Positions 30,241-40,560 of a DNA stretch of 64,000 bases are shown one piece after another (within the stretch, counting starts at the first letter, position 1; every line of letters begins with the position of its first letter). The DNA is from Kribbella caucasensis (lineage in GTDB: Bacteria; Actinomycetota; Actinomycetes; Propionibacteriales; Kribbellaceae). The DNA is taken from the NCBI RefSeq assembly GCF_004361855.1, contig NZ_SNWQ01000008.1, forward strand, positions 310,001-374,000, given 5' to 3'. Position numbers and translations under genes: made by a program. Below the pieces are notes generated by a model that saw only the letters and a program-made list of their open reading frames with translations, searched no databases and had not been told where the DNA came from.

Positions 30241-32153
30241 GCGCCCACCACGATCGACCTAGCTGGCTCCGTGTGCCCGGCCGTGTCGATCGAGCGGTAT
30301 CCGACAATGTGGGTATCACCGGGGCTGAAACGGAGTCCGTCTGCAGGTACCGGCTGCCAGTCCGTGCCTGGCCCGACGATCCGGTACTCCGTGCGCTCGA
30401 CCGCCGCTCCGTCGTACGCCGCGGCTGTGAAGGTCACATGGGCGGCGTCGTGGACCACGGCCTGCGTCGTTGGTGGATGCACCTCGACCAGTGGACCGAG
30501 GTCGACCAGTTCGACGGAGTCAACGATGAACGTCGTGGCGCTGTTCGCCCAGAGTCGAATGCTCGTCCGACCGGCGCCGGCCGACGGTACGAACTCCAGC
30601 TCTCGCACGGTGAACTGGCCGGTCGGCGACGCGTCCGCGACGATACCGCTGCCGACCGGAGTGTTGACCTCGGTCGCGTCCTGGTGCCAGAAGCGCACCG
30701 ACCCCGGGCCATCGACCCGGAACCGTGCCCGCAGGCGGTACCTGTTCTCGTCCGTCACCGCGATCCACTCCTGGTCGATGCCCTTGCCAGGACCGGAGCA
30801 CGTCACCTTCTGCATCGGCGAGCCGTCGACCTGGACGAAGGAGGCCGTGGCCTGGCTCCCCTTGCTCCACCAGTCCGCCAGGCCGTTCCGGTCGAAGTCC
30901 TCGGTGAGATCTCCGTTCGCGAGGAGGTTGGCCGGCGCGGGGAAGCTGCCTGGTGGCAGGAACGCGTTCGCAGCGAAGTAGCCCTTCACAATCAGCTCGC
31001 GATCGGTCGGTTCGGTCGCCCTGGCCACGAGCCGGTTCGCGTCACTGGTCATCTGCTCGGTGAACTCGGTGTCCCAGCCGTGCCACTCGGCGAAGGCGTG
31101 GTAGCTCCAGCTCCACCCGTACTCGTCGTACAGCTCGATCAGGTCGCGGATGTAGTTCGAGGCGCCGGGCGCCCAGCGGATCGCGCTGAACTCCCCCACG
31201 TAGATCGGCACCCGGTACTTCAGCTCGACGTGGCGGACCGGCGCGAGGAGTTCGCGCAGCTTGTCCTTGTCCCAGTACGTGTCGCCGATCATCCCGGGGT
31301 ACGTCGACTTGTCCGGCCAGTCCGACGTGGTCGGAGCCGAGTTGAACGTTCCCAGCCCTTGGTGGCTGTACGGGTAGGGGTCGTAGACGTGCGGGCTGTA
31401 GATGACCCGCGGGTCGTCGATCAGGGGGAAGTCGCCCTGGTACTTGATCGGGTAGCCCGGGCCGGCGTCGATCCACTCGTTCTCGATGAACCCGCGCGGC
31501 AGCGCACCCGGCCCGGGCTCCAGCACGATCGGCGTGGTCGCATCGCGGGTCCTGATGTCGTCCACCATCGCCTGCGCCCACCCCGGCCACTTGCTCGCGC
31601 CGAGCGGGAGTTCGTCCCGGTTGTAGGGCTCGTTGAGGAGGTCGTATCCCCAGATGTAGTCCCGGTACGGCGTGATGCGCTGGACGATGTCCCGCCAGGC
31701 ACCGATGAGGACGTCCAGATTGCCGTCATTGGCCCAGAATTCCGGTCGTTGGAAGGGGATCCGGTCCCCGTTCGGGGGTTGGTGCAGATCGACGATCACC
31801 CACATACCCAGTCGGGCGGCCTCGCGGACGCCGGCCTCGAGCAGCTCGAGCTGGAGGTGCCACGCCTGCGCCACGGACATCCCACCGCTCGCCGCCATCG
31901 ACTGTGGGGTCAGGAAGTACCGGACCGCGTTCGCGCCGAAGTTCTCCCTGGCCCGGACGTAGTCCCTCGGCCGCACTGAGTTGACACTGCGGATCATCGG
32001 TGGCTGGAAGCCCGCCGCCTGTGCCTGCGGGGCAGCCTGTGGGGGTAGCGACGGGGTCGCGTTAGCGCCGGCCGGGGCGATGGCATCACCCAGCACCACG
32101 CCTCCGATCGCCACCCCGCCGAATTGAAGAAACTGTCGCCGGCTGCTGTTCAT
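30237..32153 (-). CDS. Secreted GH5 glycoside hydrolase with C-terminal carbohydrate-binding-like domains
   Basis: A 638-residue protein. It begins with a Tat signal (SSRRQFLQFGGVAIGG) and an Ala/Pro-rich linker. Residues about 50-420 are a GH5-type barrel: NAVRYFL, GMWVIVDLHQPPNG, the acid/base Glu in YDLLNEPYNRDELP and the nucleophile Glu in PIYVGEFSAIRW. Residues about 430-560 form a beta-sandwich like family 4/9 carbohydrate-binding modules (ANLLANGDLTEDFDRNGLADWW), and the last 80 resemble a Big/Ig-like module. GGAGGAGGG lies 6 bases before ATG 32153. Placed between the binding-protein and permease genes, it probably works on the imported polysaccharide. The exact linkage cut is unknown. 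Confidence 0.88.
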   Translation of the reverse strand: MNSSRRQFLQFGGVAIGGVVLGDAIAPAGANATPSLPPQAAPQAQAAGFQPPMIRSVNSVRPRDYVRARENFGANAVRYFLTPQSMAASGGMSVAQAWHLQLELLEAGVREAARLGMWVIVDLHQPPNGDRIPFQRPEFWANDGNLDVLIGAWRDIVQRITPYRDYIWGYDLLNEPYNRDELPLGASKWPGWAQAMVDDIRTRDATTPIVLEPGPGALPRGFIENEWIDAGPGYPIKYQGDFPLIDDPRVIYSPHVYDPYPYSHQGLGTFNSAPTTSDWPDKSTYPGMIGDTYWDKDKLRELLAPVRHVELKYRVPIYVGEFSAIRWAPGASNYIRDLIELYDEYGWSWSYHAFAEWHGWDTEFTEQMTSDANRLVARATEPTDRELIVKGYFAANAFLPPGSFPAPANLLANGDLTEDFDRNGLADWWSKGSQATASFVQVDGSPMQKVTCSGPGKGIDQEWIAVTDENRYRLRARFRVDGPGSVRFWHQDATEVNTPVGSGIVADASPTGQFTVRELEFVPSAGAGRTSIRLWANSATTFIVDSVELVDLGPLVEVHPPTTQAVVHDAAHVTFTAAAYDGAAVERTEYRIVGPGTDWQPVPADGLRFSPGDTHIVGYRSIDTAGHTEPARSIVVGA

Positions 32154-32187
32154 GACCGCCCTCCTCCAACCCGTGTCAGTCCGGGCG

Positions 32188-33828
32188 TCATCCGTTGGCT
32201 TCGTGGTAGGACTGCTCGTACTCGGCTCGCATCTTGTCGCCGCCGTTGCGCCGCCACTGCTGGACCGTCTGATCCCAGTCGGAGAACTGCTTGCGCCCGG
32301 CAAAGATGTCGCGCAGCGTGTCGTCGAGCTGCTTGTCGAGCTGGGCTCCCTTCGCGCTCTGCGTCTCGGAGAACAGGCCGATCGACGGATCGGCAATGGC
32401 CAGCGGCATGATCTGCTCCTGGAAGGCGTGCTCGGCCTTGGTCAGCGCCGGTTTGCCCGACTCGTACAGCACGGCCGGCGAGTCCGACAGGTACTTCACC
32501 GGCACGGACAGCTCGGTCTCCCCGGTCTTGTTCAGCACCGGCTCGCTGCCCTTCAGCTCGTAGTGCACGCCCGGGAGGCCGTACTTGCGGAACTGGTACT
32601 CGGCCGTGCCGAACGGCGCGGCGAGCCAGTTGCAGATCCCCAGCAGCTCGGTGATCTTGGCCTTGTCCGCCGTCGGGAAGCTGACGATGCCGAAGGCGCC
32701 GCCACCTGCCCAGTGGACTCCCTTCCCGCCGTCCCGACCGGGCGGAAGCATCGCACCGACGACGTTGTCGGGATCCTTGGAGTCCGTCGGCGCGATACCG
32801 GACCAGGCACCGGCCCCGTCACGGTTGATCGCCACGGTGCCGGCCTGCAGCCATTGCTTGACCTGGTCGGTCTCGGCGGCGGCTGCGTCAGGGTGGAACA
32901 CACCGTCCTTGAGGAGCGTCAGCATGTCGCCGAGCGCCTGCTTCGCTTCCTCGGTCTCGTAGTGGTGGGTGAACTTCCCGTTCTCCTCGCGCCACGTGTT
33001 CGGCGCACCGGCCATCTGCTCGAGAAACGCCAGGAAGGTCGGCGGATGACCCAGAGCCCAGCGGTTGTTCTTCGCGTCGGTCAGGCCTTTGCAGAGCTCA
33101 CGGAACTCGGCGAAGCTCTTCGGCTGGCGCTGCAGGCCTTTTGCCCGGACCAGGTCGTCGCGGACGAACACGATCGTGCCGACCGTTCCGCGCGGGATGG
33201 GCACGCCGTAGATGCCGCCGCCAAATACCGCGTTGCGCCAACTGGGGGTCGGGATATTGGCGAGGAACGGGTAGTCCTTGACAGCGTCGCCGGACAGGAA
33301 CTCGTTGAGGTTCTGGAACTTCGAGCGCAGCAGCGCCTGGAACTGCGGCGGCTTCAACGCGGCGAAGAACTGCACCATGTCCGGCAGGTCGCCGCCCGCG
33401 ATGACCGTGGCGAGCTTGTCTGCGTAGTTGGCGTTCGGTACGACGTTGATCGCCAACTCGGTGCCGAGTCGCTTGTTGAGCTCCTGCCAGTACCGGTTTC
33501 GGTCGACGGCCGGCGGCACTGCCCCGTAGGTAAGGGTCATGGCGGTCACGGTGCCGCCCGTTCCTGGTGGCTCCTTGATCACCGAGACCGGATCCGCGGG
33601 ATAGACGGAATAGCCGGCCAACACGCCTTGTGCGTTGCCGGGCAGGTCGGGCTTGACGCCGGCATAGGGCAGGTAGGTCGGTAGCTTGACCTTCCCTCCC
33701 GCTTCCGCGCTGGCGCCGGCGGTTGAGCCACTCGAGCAGCCTGCGAGTACAGACCCCGATCCGAGCGACAACAGGGCCGCACCGCCCAGGCCACGCAGGA
33801 CGGATCGACGGGTCACCTGATCAGACAT
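32188..33828 (-). CDS. Sugar ABC transporter substrate-binding lipoprotein (LplA-like)
   Basis: A 546-residue extracellular binding protein with a Tat-type lipoprotein signal: the twin-arginine TRRSVLRGLGG, then the lipobox SVLAGCSSG. The large size and the motifs WQELNKRLGTELAINVVPN and LLGICNWLAAPFGTAEYQF match LplA-type binding proteins for long oligosaccharides. It follows the ADP-ribosylglycohydrolase-like gene and precedes the GH5 gene in the operon. The bound sugar is probably a fragment released by the PL8 lyase or rhamnosidase. Confidence 0.92.
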   Translation of the reverse strand: MSDQVTRRSVLRGLGGAALLSLGSGSVLAGCSSGSTAGASAEAGGKVKLPTYLPYAGVKPDLPGNAQGVLAGYSVYPADPVSVIKEPPGTGGTVTAMTLTYGAVPPAVDRNRYWQELNKRLGTELAINVVPNANYADKLATVIAGGDLPDMVQFFAALKPPQFQALLRSKFQNLNEFLSGDAVKDYPFLANIPTPSWRNAVFGGGIYGVPIPRGTVGTIVFVRDDLVRAKGLQRQPKSFAEFRELCKGLTDAKNNRWALGHPPTFLAFLEQMAGAPNTWREENGKFTHHYETEEAKQALGDMLTLLKDGVFHPDAAAAETDQVKQWLQAGTVAINRDGAGAWSGIAPTDSKDPDNVVGAMLPPGRDGGKGVHWAGGGAFGIVSFPTADKAKITELLGICNWLAAPFGTAEYQFRKYGLPGVHYELKGSEPVLNKTGETELSVPVKYLSDSPAVLYESGKPALTKAEHAFQEQIMPLAIADPSIGLFSETQSAKGAQLDKQLDDTLRDIFAGRKQFSDWDQTVQQWRRNGGDKMRAEYEQSYHEANG

Positions 33829-33873
33829 GACAACACCTCCAAGAGATTCGGGTCGTTCAGTCCCACGGGCGGT

Positions 33874-35826
33874 TCAGTCCCAAGGGAAGTGGGTCCGGCC
33901 GAGCTGCGTCAGTGCAGTGCGGAACCGGTCCGGGCTGGCGAACAACAGGTGGCAGTCGGCCGCCGGGGCATCCATTCGGCGGACCAGCTTGATGAGTAAT
34001 TCGTTCCAGCCGGCCCGAAGGCCGACCTGCCCGGCGGAGTCCGGGCTACCGCGATGGCAGGGCCGCACGCCGCGGTAGCGGTTCGCCGTGGCGACCGGCT
34101 CGTCGTTCACCCAGAACCGGACCGGGCAGTTGGCGTCGACCACCACCCAGGCGTCCTGCGCCATCTCGGCGTACACGAATGTCTGCAGGTACAGCACACC
34201 GGGATCGGCGAACTCCCCGGCGACCGGCAAGCTATTGCCACTAGCAACAACCTCGCGCCAGGAACCGTCTCTGCTGTCGCTGGCGAGAACACTGCCCCGT
34301 ACCCGCTCTGGTGGAAACGGAGTGTCCAGTGGCCACTCGTCCCCATAGCCATTGGCGTCGTAGGGTCCGCTCACTCGGCATGCGGCACCACCCAGCAATA
34401 CCAGCGGGACCGCCGGCAGCTCGGGGCGATCAACGGGAGAGACCCGCAAGAAGAGCCGGTTGCTGTCCTGCAGGAGGGCCCGGACAGGTACGTCGATCCG
34501 CCACGTCAGCGGCGTTTCCGATCCGGGCAGTACCTCGACCTCCTGCACCGGTGGCGCCTTCCATCCATCCGATACGTCGACTGCGCACCGGACCGTGATC
34601 GGGTCGCGGCGATCGTTGCGCACAACCGTCCGCAGCTCCTTGACGCCGTCCGCCGCAACCGTCGGGCCGTCGAGATAGTCGACCGCGACGCGCAGATCGG
34701 CGTGCTGATACTCGACCGTCGTCGGGCTCGCCGACCAGAGGTCGCGCACCGAGGCGTCCGCGTAGAGCTCGTCCTCGGTCGTTCGCAGCACGCCGTCAGC
34801 CCCGACGGCGCCGGCCGCGCCGAGCACCGTGAGCGCGACCGCACGGATCCGCTCGGCCAGCTCCCCCAGCTCGGTCGGCGCCGGCCGAGGCAAGTCGGAC
34901 AGATGGCGTACCCCGCCCCATGACTCGTTGGTCGCGATGGTGTCACCCAGCGGTGCGATCCACCGCTCGGGCAGGCCGGAGCGGCCGGCGAGAATGCCGA
35001 GGTAGCTACCGATGGCCGCGCCCGAGGAGTCGGTGTCGTACCCGCAGTTGACGGTGGTGCAGATCCCGTCTCCGAAGTCCTCGCCGTACAGCAGGCCGAT
35101 CACCTGGAAGCCGAGATTGATCGGCGAGTACTGCGCCACGTGATGCGGCGTGGCCGCCAGCACCCGGCGCCGGGTCTCCCGCCAGTCCAGCCCGCCGGCG
35201 TGACCGTCGACCGCCGTACGGATCGCGACTGCGGTCTTGCTGTTCTGAGGGACGTACGACAAGCCGACGTCGATCAACTGGTGCCGGTCTGAGACCACGA
35301 ATGCCGCGGACTCGACCGCCGCGTTGAACATCTCGCCGTACACCGACTCCCCACCGGCGTGGTCGCAGATCGCGTCCTGATAGGCATACCGCGTCGCGAC
35401 GCGAGGCGCGCCCGGTGCGACACAGGCCCAGATCTCCGAGCGGATCGGGCTGCCCATGCAGTCGACGAACCAGTTGTTGTGAGACCCGCTGAGCGGAGGT
35501 TCCAGGCCCAGCCTGAGGTTGGCCTTCGCCATGCCGTACTCGTCGAAGTTGTAGCCGATGTGGTCCAGCCAGTACCGGGCAAGGTCCCGCGCCAGAATCC
35601 CCGGTCCGACCTCCTCCAACGCAAGCAGCCAGACCAGCTGCATCTCGAGATCGTCGTTGGGAATCCCGCCGGCGCGCAGCTCCGGATACCACCGGACGTC
35701 GAGCGGTTCCGGCGTACCGAACATCTCCTCCAGCGGCGCACCGAGCGTGCCACCGGCGTTCTTGCCGAGCCAGCAGCCGTACACCTTGTCGTAGAAGACC
35801 TCACCGTGCAGGTCGAGTTCAGGCAT
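33874..35826 (-). CDS. ADP-ribosylglycohydrolase-family protein with C-terminal beta domains
   Basis: A 650-residue protein. Residues 10-320 match the ADP-ribosylglycohydrolase fold: YGCWLGKNAGGTLGAPLE, then the metal site PNDDLEMQLVWL, and later VNCGYDTDSSGAAIGSYLGI, with the paired Asp residues that hold two magnesium ions in the family. The C-terminal 300 residues appear to be beta-rich (NDRRDPITVRCAVDVSDGW, WVVDANCPVRFWVNDEPVATAN) and may be a binding domain. Such two-part proteins are frequent in polysaccharide loci of actinomycetes and probably act on glycans or glycosides, not on ADP-ribose. The start overlaps the end of the PL8 gene by 8 bases. Confidence 0.85.
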   Translation of the reverse strand: MPELDLHGEVFYDKVYGCWLGKNAGGTLGAPLEEMFGTPEPLDVRWYPELRAGGIPNDDLEMQLVWLLALEEVGPGILARDLARYWLDHIGYNFDEYGMAKANLRLGLEPPLSGSHNNWFVDCMGSPIRSEIWACVAPGAPRVATRYAYQDAICDHAGGESVYGEMFNAAVESAAFVVSDRHQLIDVGLSYVPQNSKTAVAIRTAVDGHAGGLDWRETRRRVLAATPHHVAQYSPINLGFQVIGLLYGEDFGDGICTTVNCGYDTDSSGAAIGSYLGILAGRSGLPERWIAPLGDTIATNESWGGVRHLSDLPRPAPTELGELAERIRAVALTVLGAAGAVGADGVLRTTEDELYADASVRDLWSASPTTVEYQHADLRVAVDYLDGPTVAADGVKELRTVVRNDRRDPITVRCAVDVSDGWKAPPVQEVEVLPGSETPLTWRIDVPVRALLQDSNRLFLRVSPVDRPELPAVPLVLLGGAACRVSGPYDANGYGDEWPLDTPFPPERVRGSVLASDSRDGSWREVVASGNSLPVAGEFADPGVLYLQTFVYAEMAQDAWVVVDANCPVRFWVNDEPVATANRYRGVRPCHRGSPDSAGQVGLRAGWNELLIKLVRRMDAPAADCHLLFASPDRFRTALTQLGRTHFPWD

Positions 35827-37879
35827 TGCTCGTCTCCATCCGATCGGTCAGGCGGAATCCGCGGGGTGGCGAACAGATAGCCGTCGTGGTCTGCCCTGCG
35901 AATCCCTCGCCGGGCAGCTCGATGCGTACATCGAGACGGCCGCCGGTAGCGAAGCCGAGTCGGACGATCGCTGTGCCGGGCTGGCCGAGCGCGCTCGCAA
36001 CCGCGATCCGAAGGCCGAGCGGCTGCTCGCTCAGCTGAATCAGCACCGGCCGGTCGACCTCGACGTCCGCGATCTCCGGGATACGCAGGACGCCGGGTTG
36101 GTGAAAGACCGCCTGGACAATGCCCAGTTCTCGATGCCAGACGGCCTGCAGGTGGGCGGTGTTGGTCAAGACCGCCAGCCGGGACATGTCAGCCCGTGCG
36201 GCGAGCTCCGCGGGTGTGGTGTCCGGGATGACGACGTAGGCGTAACCACCGTCGGTCGGGCGCTGCCCGTGGTCGACCCAGAGGCTGAACAGGACCTCAT
36301 GGATCGGATCGGTGGATTGGCTCCTACTGATGTCGGCCCAGCTGCCGGTCCGGTCGACCACGGCACAGCCGACCGCGGCGGTGTACGGAAAGAGATACCC
36401 GACGCTGTTGTGATAGACCCACCGCACGTCAGGCAACGACCGCTCGCCGGTGAGGATCTTGTTCCGGCCGGCTGCCGTGGCGTATTCGACCTGCCCGGCG
36501 CACGTCGTCTGCTCGATCGTGGTCTGCACCGGACAACGAGCTCTGGGGGCCTCGATCCCGGCGCCGAGCGCGACGTACTCGTCCTCGAAGAAGAACCAGG
36601 CCTTGCAGGCACTGATGCCGTCCTTGCGTAACTGCATCGCAGCCAGCCCCGAGTTGCCATCGGCAACTCCACCGCAGCAGGATGAACCGCCGGTGATCCA
36701 GTTGCCCTGGCCGTCCAGCCCAAAAGTCCCCATCGGATCAGGACCAGCTTGCGGCTCGGTCGTCGTACCGGGGAGCCGGCGCCAGTCCCAAACCGGGGCC
36801 AACTCATGGGCTTGTCTGTCACTGCGTTGCAGCAGACACAATCCGTCGGCAACGTGCCAGTTCCGCAGGCCCTCCCCGTTGCCGCTCTCTGGCAACACGG
36901 TGCGGGTCGAGGACGTCTTCACCGAGGCCGACCATCGCCTGCGATGCACGGCCAGGTAGTCCGAGCGCCAGAAGTACCGCACACCGACGACCGGTGCGCG
37001 GTCGGCCTCAGCGAGCCGCGCGGCGAACGCCAGCAGTTCAGTACGCCGTGGAGCGTCGGCGCCGGCGAGTGCACGGACCGCGCGGGCCAGCTCATGCGCG
37101 CGCTTCGCCGCGCCCGGTCGTGAGCTCTCCCGCCCCTGGCAAGCCAGGTCGTACCGACCGTCGCGCATCATCCATCGCTGACCGTCGAGGAGACAGTCGG
37201 TGAGCACCCCGAGCGCCCTGTCGGTGAAGGCGAAAGGAGTCCCCGCGGCCAGCGCGACCAGAGCAATTGCGTCGCACGCGAAGGCGTGGCCGTAGCCACC
37301 TGAGTAGAGCTGTGCACCATGTTGGTGGAAGCTCTGGTCGGGCTGGATGCCTTCGCCAGTCGTTGTCACCAAGACATTCGCTGAGCGCGCGAAGGCATCG
37401 GCCAGCAGGTGCGGGTCACTCGTCAGCAGACCACGGCGGATCTTCGCCTGCGCCACCCACAATGCGTTCTGCCCGGTCATCTGCTCCCACCGAGAACGCG
37501 AGAGAACCCAGGCGATTCTCCTGCGCTGGTCACTGGTCAGATAACCGTCCAGCAGCGTCGCCGCGCCGCCGAGCGCAATCGGGGTGCCGATCTGGTTGTG
37601 CCACCAGTTGTCACTGCGCGGATCGCGCACGAGCCATAGCTCGAGGGCGCGGAAGGCCGCATCGCGCGCTGCCGGGTCGCAGCCGGCCCGGCAGGCGAGG
37701 CTGATCAAACCCTGCAGATGCGTCGAGGGTGACCACGTGGCGGCGGAACGGTCCTGGTAGTCGACGTCCGGCCACTCGCCGTCGGCACCGGGAAGCACTG
37801 GGGCGACGTTCCCGTCCCGCGCGACCTGATCCCTGAGAACGGCGCACAAGCGACGGCGTATCAGCGGGATCGCACTCAT
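35819..37879 (-). CDS. Polysaccharide lyase family 8 enzyme
   Basis: A 686-residue protein with PL8 features. WWHNQIGTPIALGGAATLL (about 92-110) is the WWxxxIGxP motif. Asn138 in MTGQNALW, His187 in SFHQHGAQLY and Tyr196 in SGGYGHAF have the same 50- and 9-residue spacing as the Asn-His-Tyr catalytic set of pneumococcal hyaluronate lyase. The C-terminal half is the usual beta-sandwich (YVVIPDTTPAEL). PL8 cuts uronic-acid polymers such as hyaluronan, chondroitin or xanthan by beta-elimination. No signal peptide is seen with this start, so an intracellular role on imported oligosaccharides is possible; homologues are usually secreted. It starts 7 bases after the rhamnosidase stop. Confidence 0.85.
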   Translation of the reverse strand: MSAIPLIRRRLCAVLRDQVARDGNVAPVLPGADGEWPDVDYQDRSAATWSPSTHLQGLISLACRAGCDPAARDAAFRALELWLVRDPRSDNWWHNQIGTPIALGGAATLLDGYLTSDQRRRIAWVLSRSRWEQMTGQNALWVAQAKIRRGLLTSDPHLLADAFARSANVLVTTTGEGIQPDQSFHQHGAQLYSGGYGHAFACDAIALVALAAGTPFAFTDRALGVLTDCLLDGQRWMMRDGRYDLACQGRESSRPGAAKRAHELARAVRALAGADAPRRTELLAFAARLAEADRAPVVGVRYFWRSDYLAVHRRRWSASVKTSSTRTVLPESGNGEGLRNWHVADGLCLLQRSDRQAHELAPVWDWRRLPGTTTEPQAGPDPMGTFGLDGQGNWITGGSSCCGGVADGNSGLAAMQLRKDGISACKAWFFFEDEYVALGAGIEAPRARCPVQTTIEQTTCAGQVEYATAAGRNKILTGERSLPDVRWVYHNSVGYLFPYTAAVGCAVVDRTGSWADISRSQSTDPIHEVLFSLWVDHGQRPTDGGYAYVVIPDTTPAELAARADMSRLAVLTNTAHLQAVWHRELGIVQAVFHQPGVLRIPEIADVEVDRPVLIQLSEQPLGLRIAVASALGQPGTAIVRLGFATGGRLDVRIELPGEGFAGQTTTAICSPPRGFRLTDRMETSNA

Positions 37880-37886
37880 CACGACG

Positions 37887-40520
37887 TTACTCACCACGGA
37901 ATGTCCAGGTGCCGTCGTGGCGGTAGTGGACGTCGTACCCTCCATGCATCGGCACATGGATCTCAGCCGTGACGCCCGGAGGGATGTCCGCGGTGATCTC
38001 GATGCCGTCGGTCATCCGACGCCACTGCGCGGTGATCGGCCCGCGGACAGTCGTCAGAGAGGCCTTGGCCCAGCCCAACGCCGCAGGGGGAACTGGACGG
38101 ATGCGGACTTGTGCGTAGCCGGCGGCGCCCGGGCGGATACCGGCGATGTCCTCATAGAACCACTGGTCCACGGTGCCGTAGAAATGATGATTGCGGGATC
38201 GCGCATCGGCATGCCACGCCTCGAACAGCGCGGTGGCGCCCTGGTCGATCCAGTAGCCGTAGCCGGGGTAGGTCCGCTGCGTCGCCACCACATAGGCGAG
38301 ATCGACCAGCCCGTTGTCGCTGAGCAACGGGAACAGGTACTTCGTGCCGAGCACGCCGGTGTCGAGATGGTTGCCGCGGGCACGGATATCGGCGACCAGC
38401 CCGTCCAGCACGGCCGACCGCTGGTCGTGCGGGACAAGGTCGAAAGCCAGGCCCAGCACATTCGGCGATTGTCGGTACTCGGTCGCGACCTCGCCGTGGC
38501 AAGCAACTGACGCCTGGTCGAAGAAGGTCGCGGTGAATCCGTCGCGGACCAGCCTGCCGATCTCGTCGTACGCGGGTAGATCCTGGTCATGCCCTAGGAC
38601 GGCGGCGATCTGCTTCAGGAGCGTGACGATCCGATAGGTGTACGCGGTCTCGTGGACCGCCGGTCCCTCGGGCGGCCTGCCGTTGGCACCTGGCGCCAGG
38701 AAGTCACCGAGTCCGCCGTACACGACGCCGCCGTCGATCGCGGTTGAGAGGAAGTCCAGGTAACGGCGCTGGCCGTCGTAGTGGCGCGCCAGGATCCTCT
38801 CGTCGCCGTAGTGGCGGTACATCGTCCACGGGATCTCGAAGTAGGCGGCGTCCCAGGCCGGCACGGGTGCCGTGATCGACGCGTCGCTGCCCCGGTAGCC
38901 CCAGCCACTGGTCGGGACGATCGGTGGCAGTTCCCCGCTCGGCAGCTGGGCGTCGGTGAAGTCCTGCAACCACTTGGTGTAGACGCGCGGCATGAAGAAG
39001 TTGTAGGAGGCAACGTTCGCGGTCAGGTGCGCGTCCGCCGTCCAGCCGTTCTTCTCGTATGTCGGGGTGTCGGTCGGCAGGCCGTGCAGATTACTCAGGA
39101 TCGCGCGACGACAGCCCTGGTGGATCCGGTTGACCAGCTCGTCGTCGCAGGCGAAGTCACCGGTCGACGCCACATCGGTGTGCAGCTCCACGGCACGGAC
39201 GTCTTCGGGCCGGAGCTTGCCGGGATGTCCCTCGATCTGCATGTACTGGAAGCCCTTGTAGCTGAACTGCGGCGCGAAGACCTCTTCGTCCTCACCCGCC
39301 AGCACATAGGTGTCGGTCTGGATGTCTCCATCGATGTGGTTCTGGCTGATGTCGACCAACCCGTCCGCGTCGAGGCGCTCGCCGTACCGAATGGACAAGC
39401 AAACCCCGCGCCGGCCGGAGACAGTCAGCCGTGCATGGCCTGCGAGCTGCCGGCCGAAGTCGACGACCTGCACACCGTCTTGGGGCTCGGAAACTCCTAC
39501 CGGCTCGGTCTCAGCGACGGCTCGGATCGGCTCCTGCTGCTGTGACCGCAGCGCTCCTCCGGGCGGCGCACTCGCCACCGCCGGCTGCCAGGCCGTGTCG
39601 TCGTAGTCGGAAAGCTCCCAACCGGTACGACGTAGCCGGGCGTCGTATTGCTCTCCGAGGAACAGCGAGTCGAAGCGGGTCGGCCCATCGGCGGCTCGCC
39701 ACGACGGGTCGGAGACGATGTTCGCGACGGTCCCATCCGCGAACCAGACCCTCAACAGCGCGAGCAGTTTGGGGTTGTCCCACCAGGGCGCCTTGTGCCA
39801 GAACCAGACGTTGGAGGCCGGCTCGCCATATCGCCCGCGACCGAGTTCCACCGCTAGGACATGCGATCCGCCGGCGCCACGACGGAGGGTCTCGGTGGCG
39901 TCGTGCACGGTGTAGAGGACCGTCTCGGCGTAGTTGGTCGGCGCTGGGTCCAACAGGTTCGTGCCGATCCGATGCCCGTCGAGGTGCGCGACGCCGTAGC
40001 CCAAGGCACTGATGTAGAGCCGCGCCCGATCGATCGGACGATCAGGAAGCCGGAAGGTCTTGCGTAGCAGGGGTGCGGGCAAGGCGTCCGCCGAGAGTTC
40101 GTCTGCTGGGAGGTTGCGCGTGATCCACTGGGCGCAGCGCCACTCCCCTGGAGTGAGCAGACCCATCTCGAATGTCGCCGGCGCAGCCCAGGCTGAGACA
40201 TCACCGGCCGGATCCCACGTCCGCACGGACCAGTAGTAGCGGTGGGCCGAGCCCAGTTCTGTTCCAGCGAAGGCGATCTGATCGGTCTGGCTCGACACGA
40301 CCTTGCCCGAGTCCCAGATGTCGGCGCCACCGGAGAGGCAGTCTGTTCGCGTCGAGGCGACCCGCACCTGGTACGCGCGCTGACCTCCCACTCCACCGCC
40401 TCTCGGGTGAGCGGGCAACCAGGAGAACCTTGGCCGGGCGTCTTCAACACCGAGTGGATCTGTGCAGTACTCCGTCCGCAGCTGATCCGGCCGGGCGGCG
40501 TGTTCAGGCTTCATGGTCAT
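37887..40520 (-). CDS. Alpha-L-rhamnosidase (GH78)
   Basis: An 877-residue protein with the full GH78 layout: N-terminal beta domains (PRFSWLPAHPRGGG, YQVRVAS, WDSGKVVSSQT), then the domain with RPIDRARLYISALGYG, then the (alpha/alpha)6 catalytic barrel. The active-site segment DTPTYEKNGWTADAHLT carries the general acid Glu equivalent, and YGGLGDFLAPG and ETAYTYRIV follow. The C-terminal beta domain has AGYAQVRIRPVPPA and TVRGPITAQWRR. No signal peptide is evident, so it probably acts in the cytoplasm on imported rhamnosides. It is the first gene of the operon, with GGTGGAG 5 bases before ATG 40520 and a LacI-type operator 40 bases further upstream. Confidence 0.92.
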   Translation of the reverse strand: MTMKPEHAARPDQLRTEYCTDPLGVEDARPRFSWLPAHPRGGGVGGQRAYQVRVASTRTDCLSGGADIWDSGKVVSSQTDQIAFAGTELGSAHRYYWSVRTWDPAGDVSAWAAPATFEMGLLTPGEWRCAQWITRNLPADELSADALPAPLLRKTFRLPDRPIDRARLYISALGYGVAHLDGHRIGTNLLDPAPTNYAETVLYTVHDATETLRRGAGGSHVLAVELGRGRYGEPASNVWFWHKAPWWDNPKLLALLRVWFADGTVANIVSDPSWRAADGPTRFDSLFLGEQYDARLRRTGWELSDYDDTAWQPAVASAPPGGALRSQQQEPIRAVAETEPVGVSEPQDGVQVVDFGRQLAGHARLTVSGRRGVCLSIRYGERLDADGLVDISQNHIDGDIQTDTYVLAGEDEEVFAPQFSYKGFQYMQIEGHPGKLRPEDVRAVELHTDVASTGDFACDDELVNRIHQGCRRAILSNLHGLPTDTPTYEKNGWTADAHLTANVASYNFFMPRVYTKWLQDFTDAQLPSGELPPIVPTSGWGYRGSDASITAPVPAWDAAYFEIPWTMYRHYGDERILARHYDGQRRYLDFLSTAIDGGVVYGGLGDFLAPGANGRPPEGPAVHETAYTYRIVTLLKQIAAVLGHDQDLPAYDEIGRLVRDGFTATFFDQASVACHGEVATEYRQSPNVLGLAFDLVPHDQRSAVLDGLVADIRARGNHLDTGVLGTKYLFPLLSDNGLVDLAYVVATQRTYPGYGYWIDQGATALFEAWHADARSRNHHFYGTVDQWFYEDIAGIRPGAAGYAQVRIRPVPPAALGWAKASLTTVRGPITAQWRRMTDGIEITADIPPGVTAEIHVPMHGGYDVHYRHDGTWTFRGE

Positions 40521-40560
40521 GGGACTCCACCCACCTAGGGAGCCGAGCAGGGAAGGTTGC

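Noticed and set aside
32152-33684. A 510-codon plus-strand frame opposite the binding-protein gene
   Set aside because: No motifs or ribosome-binding site; the minus strand encodes a clear Tat lipoprotein.
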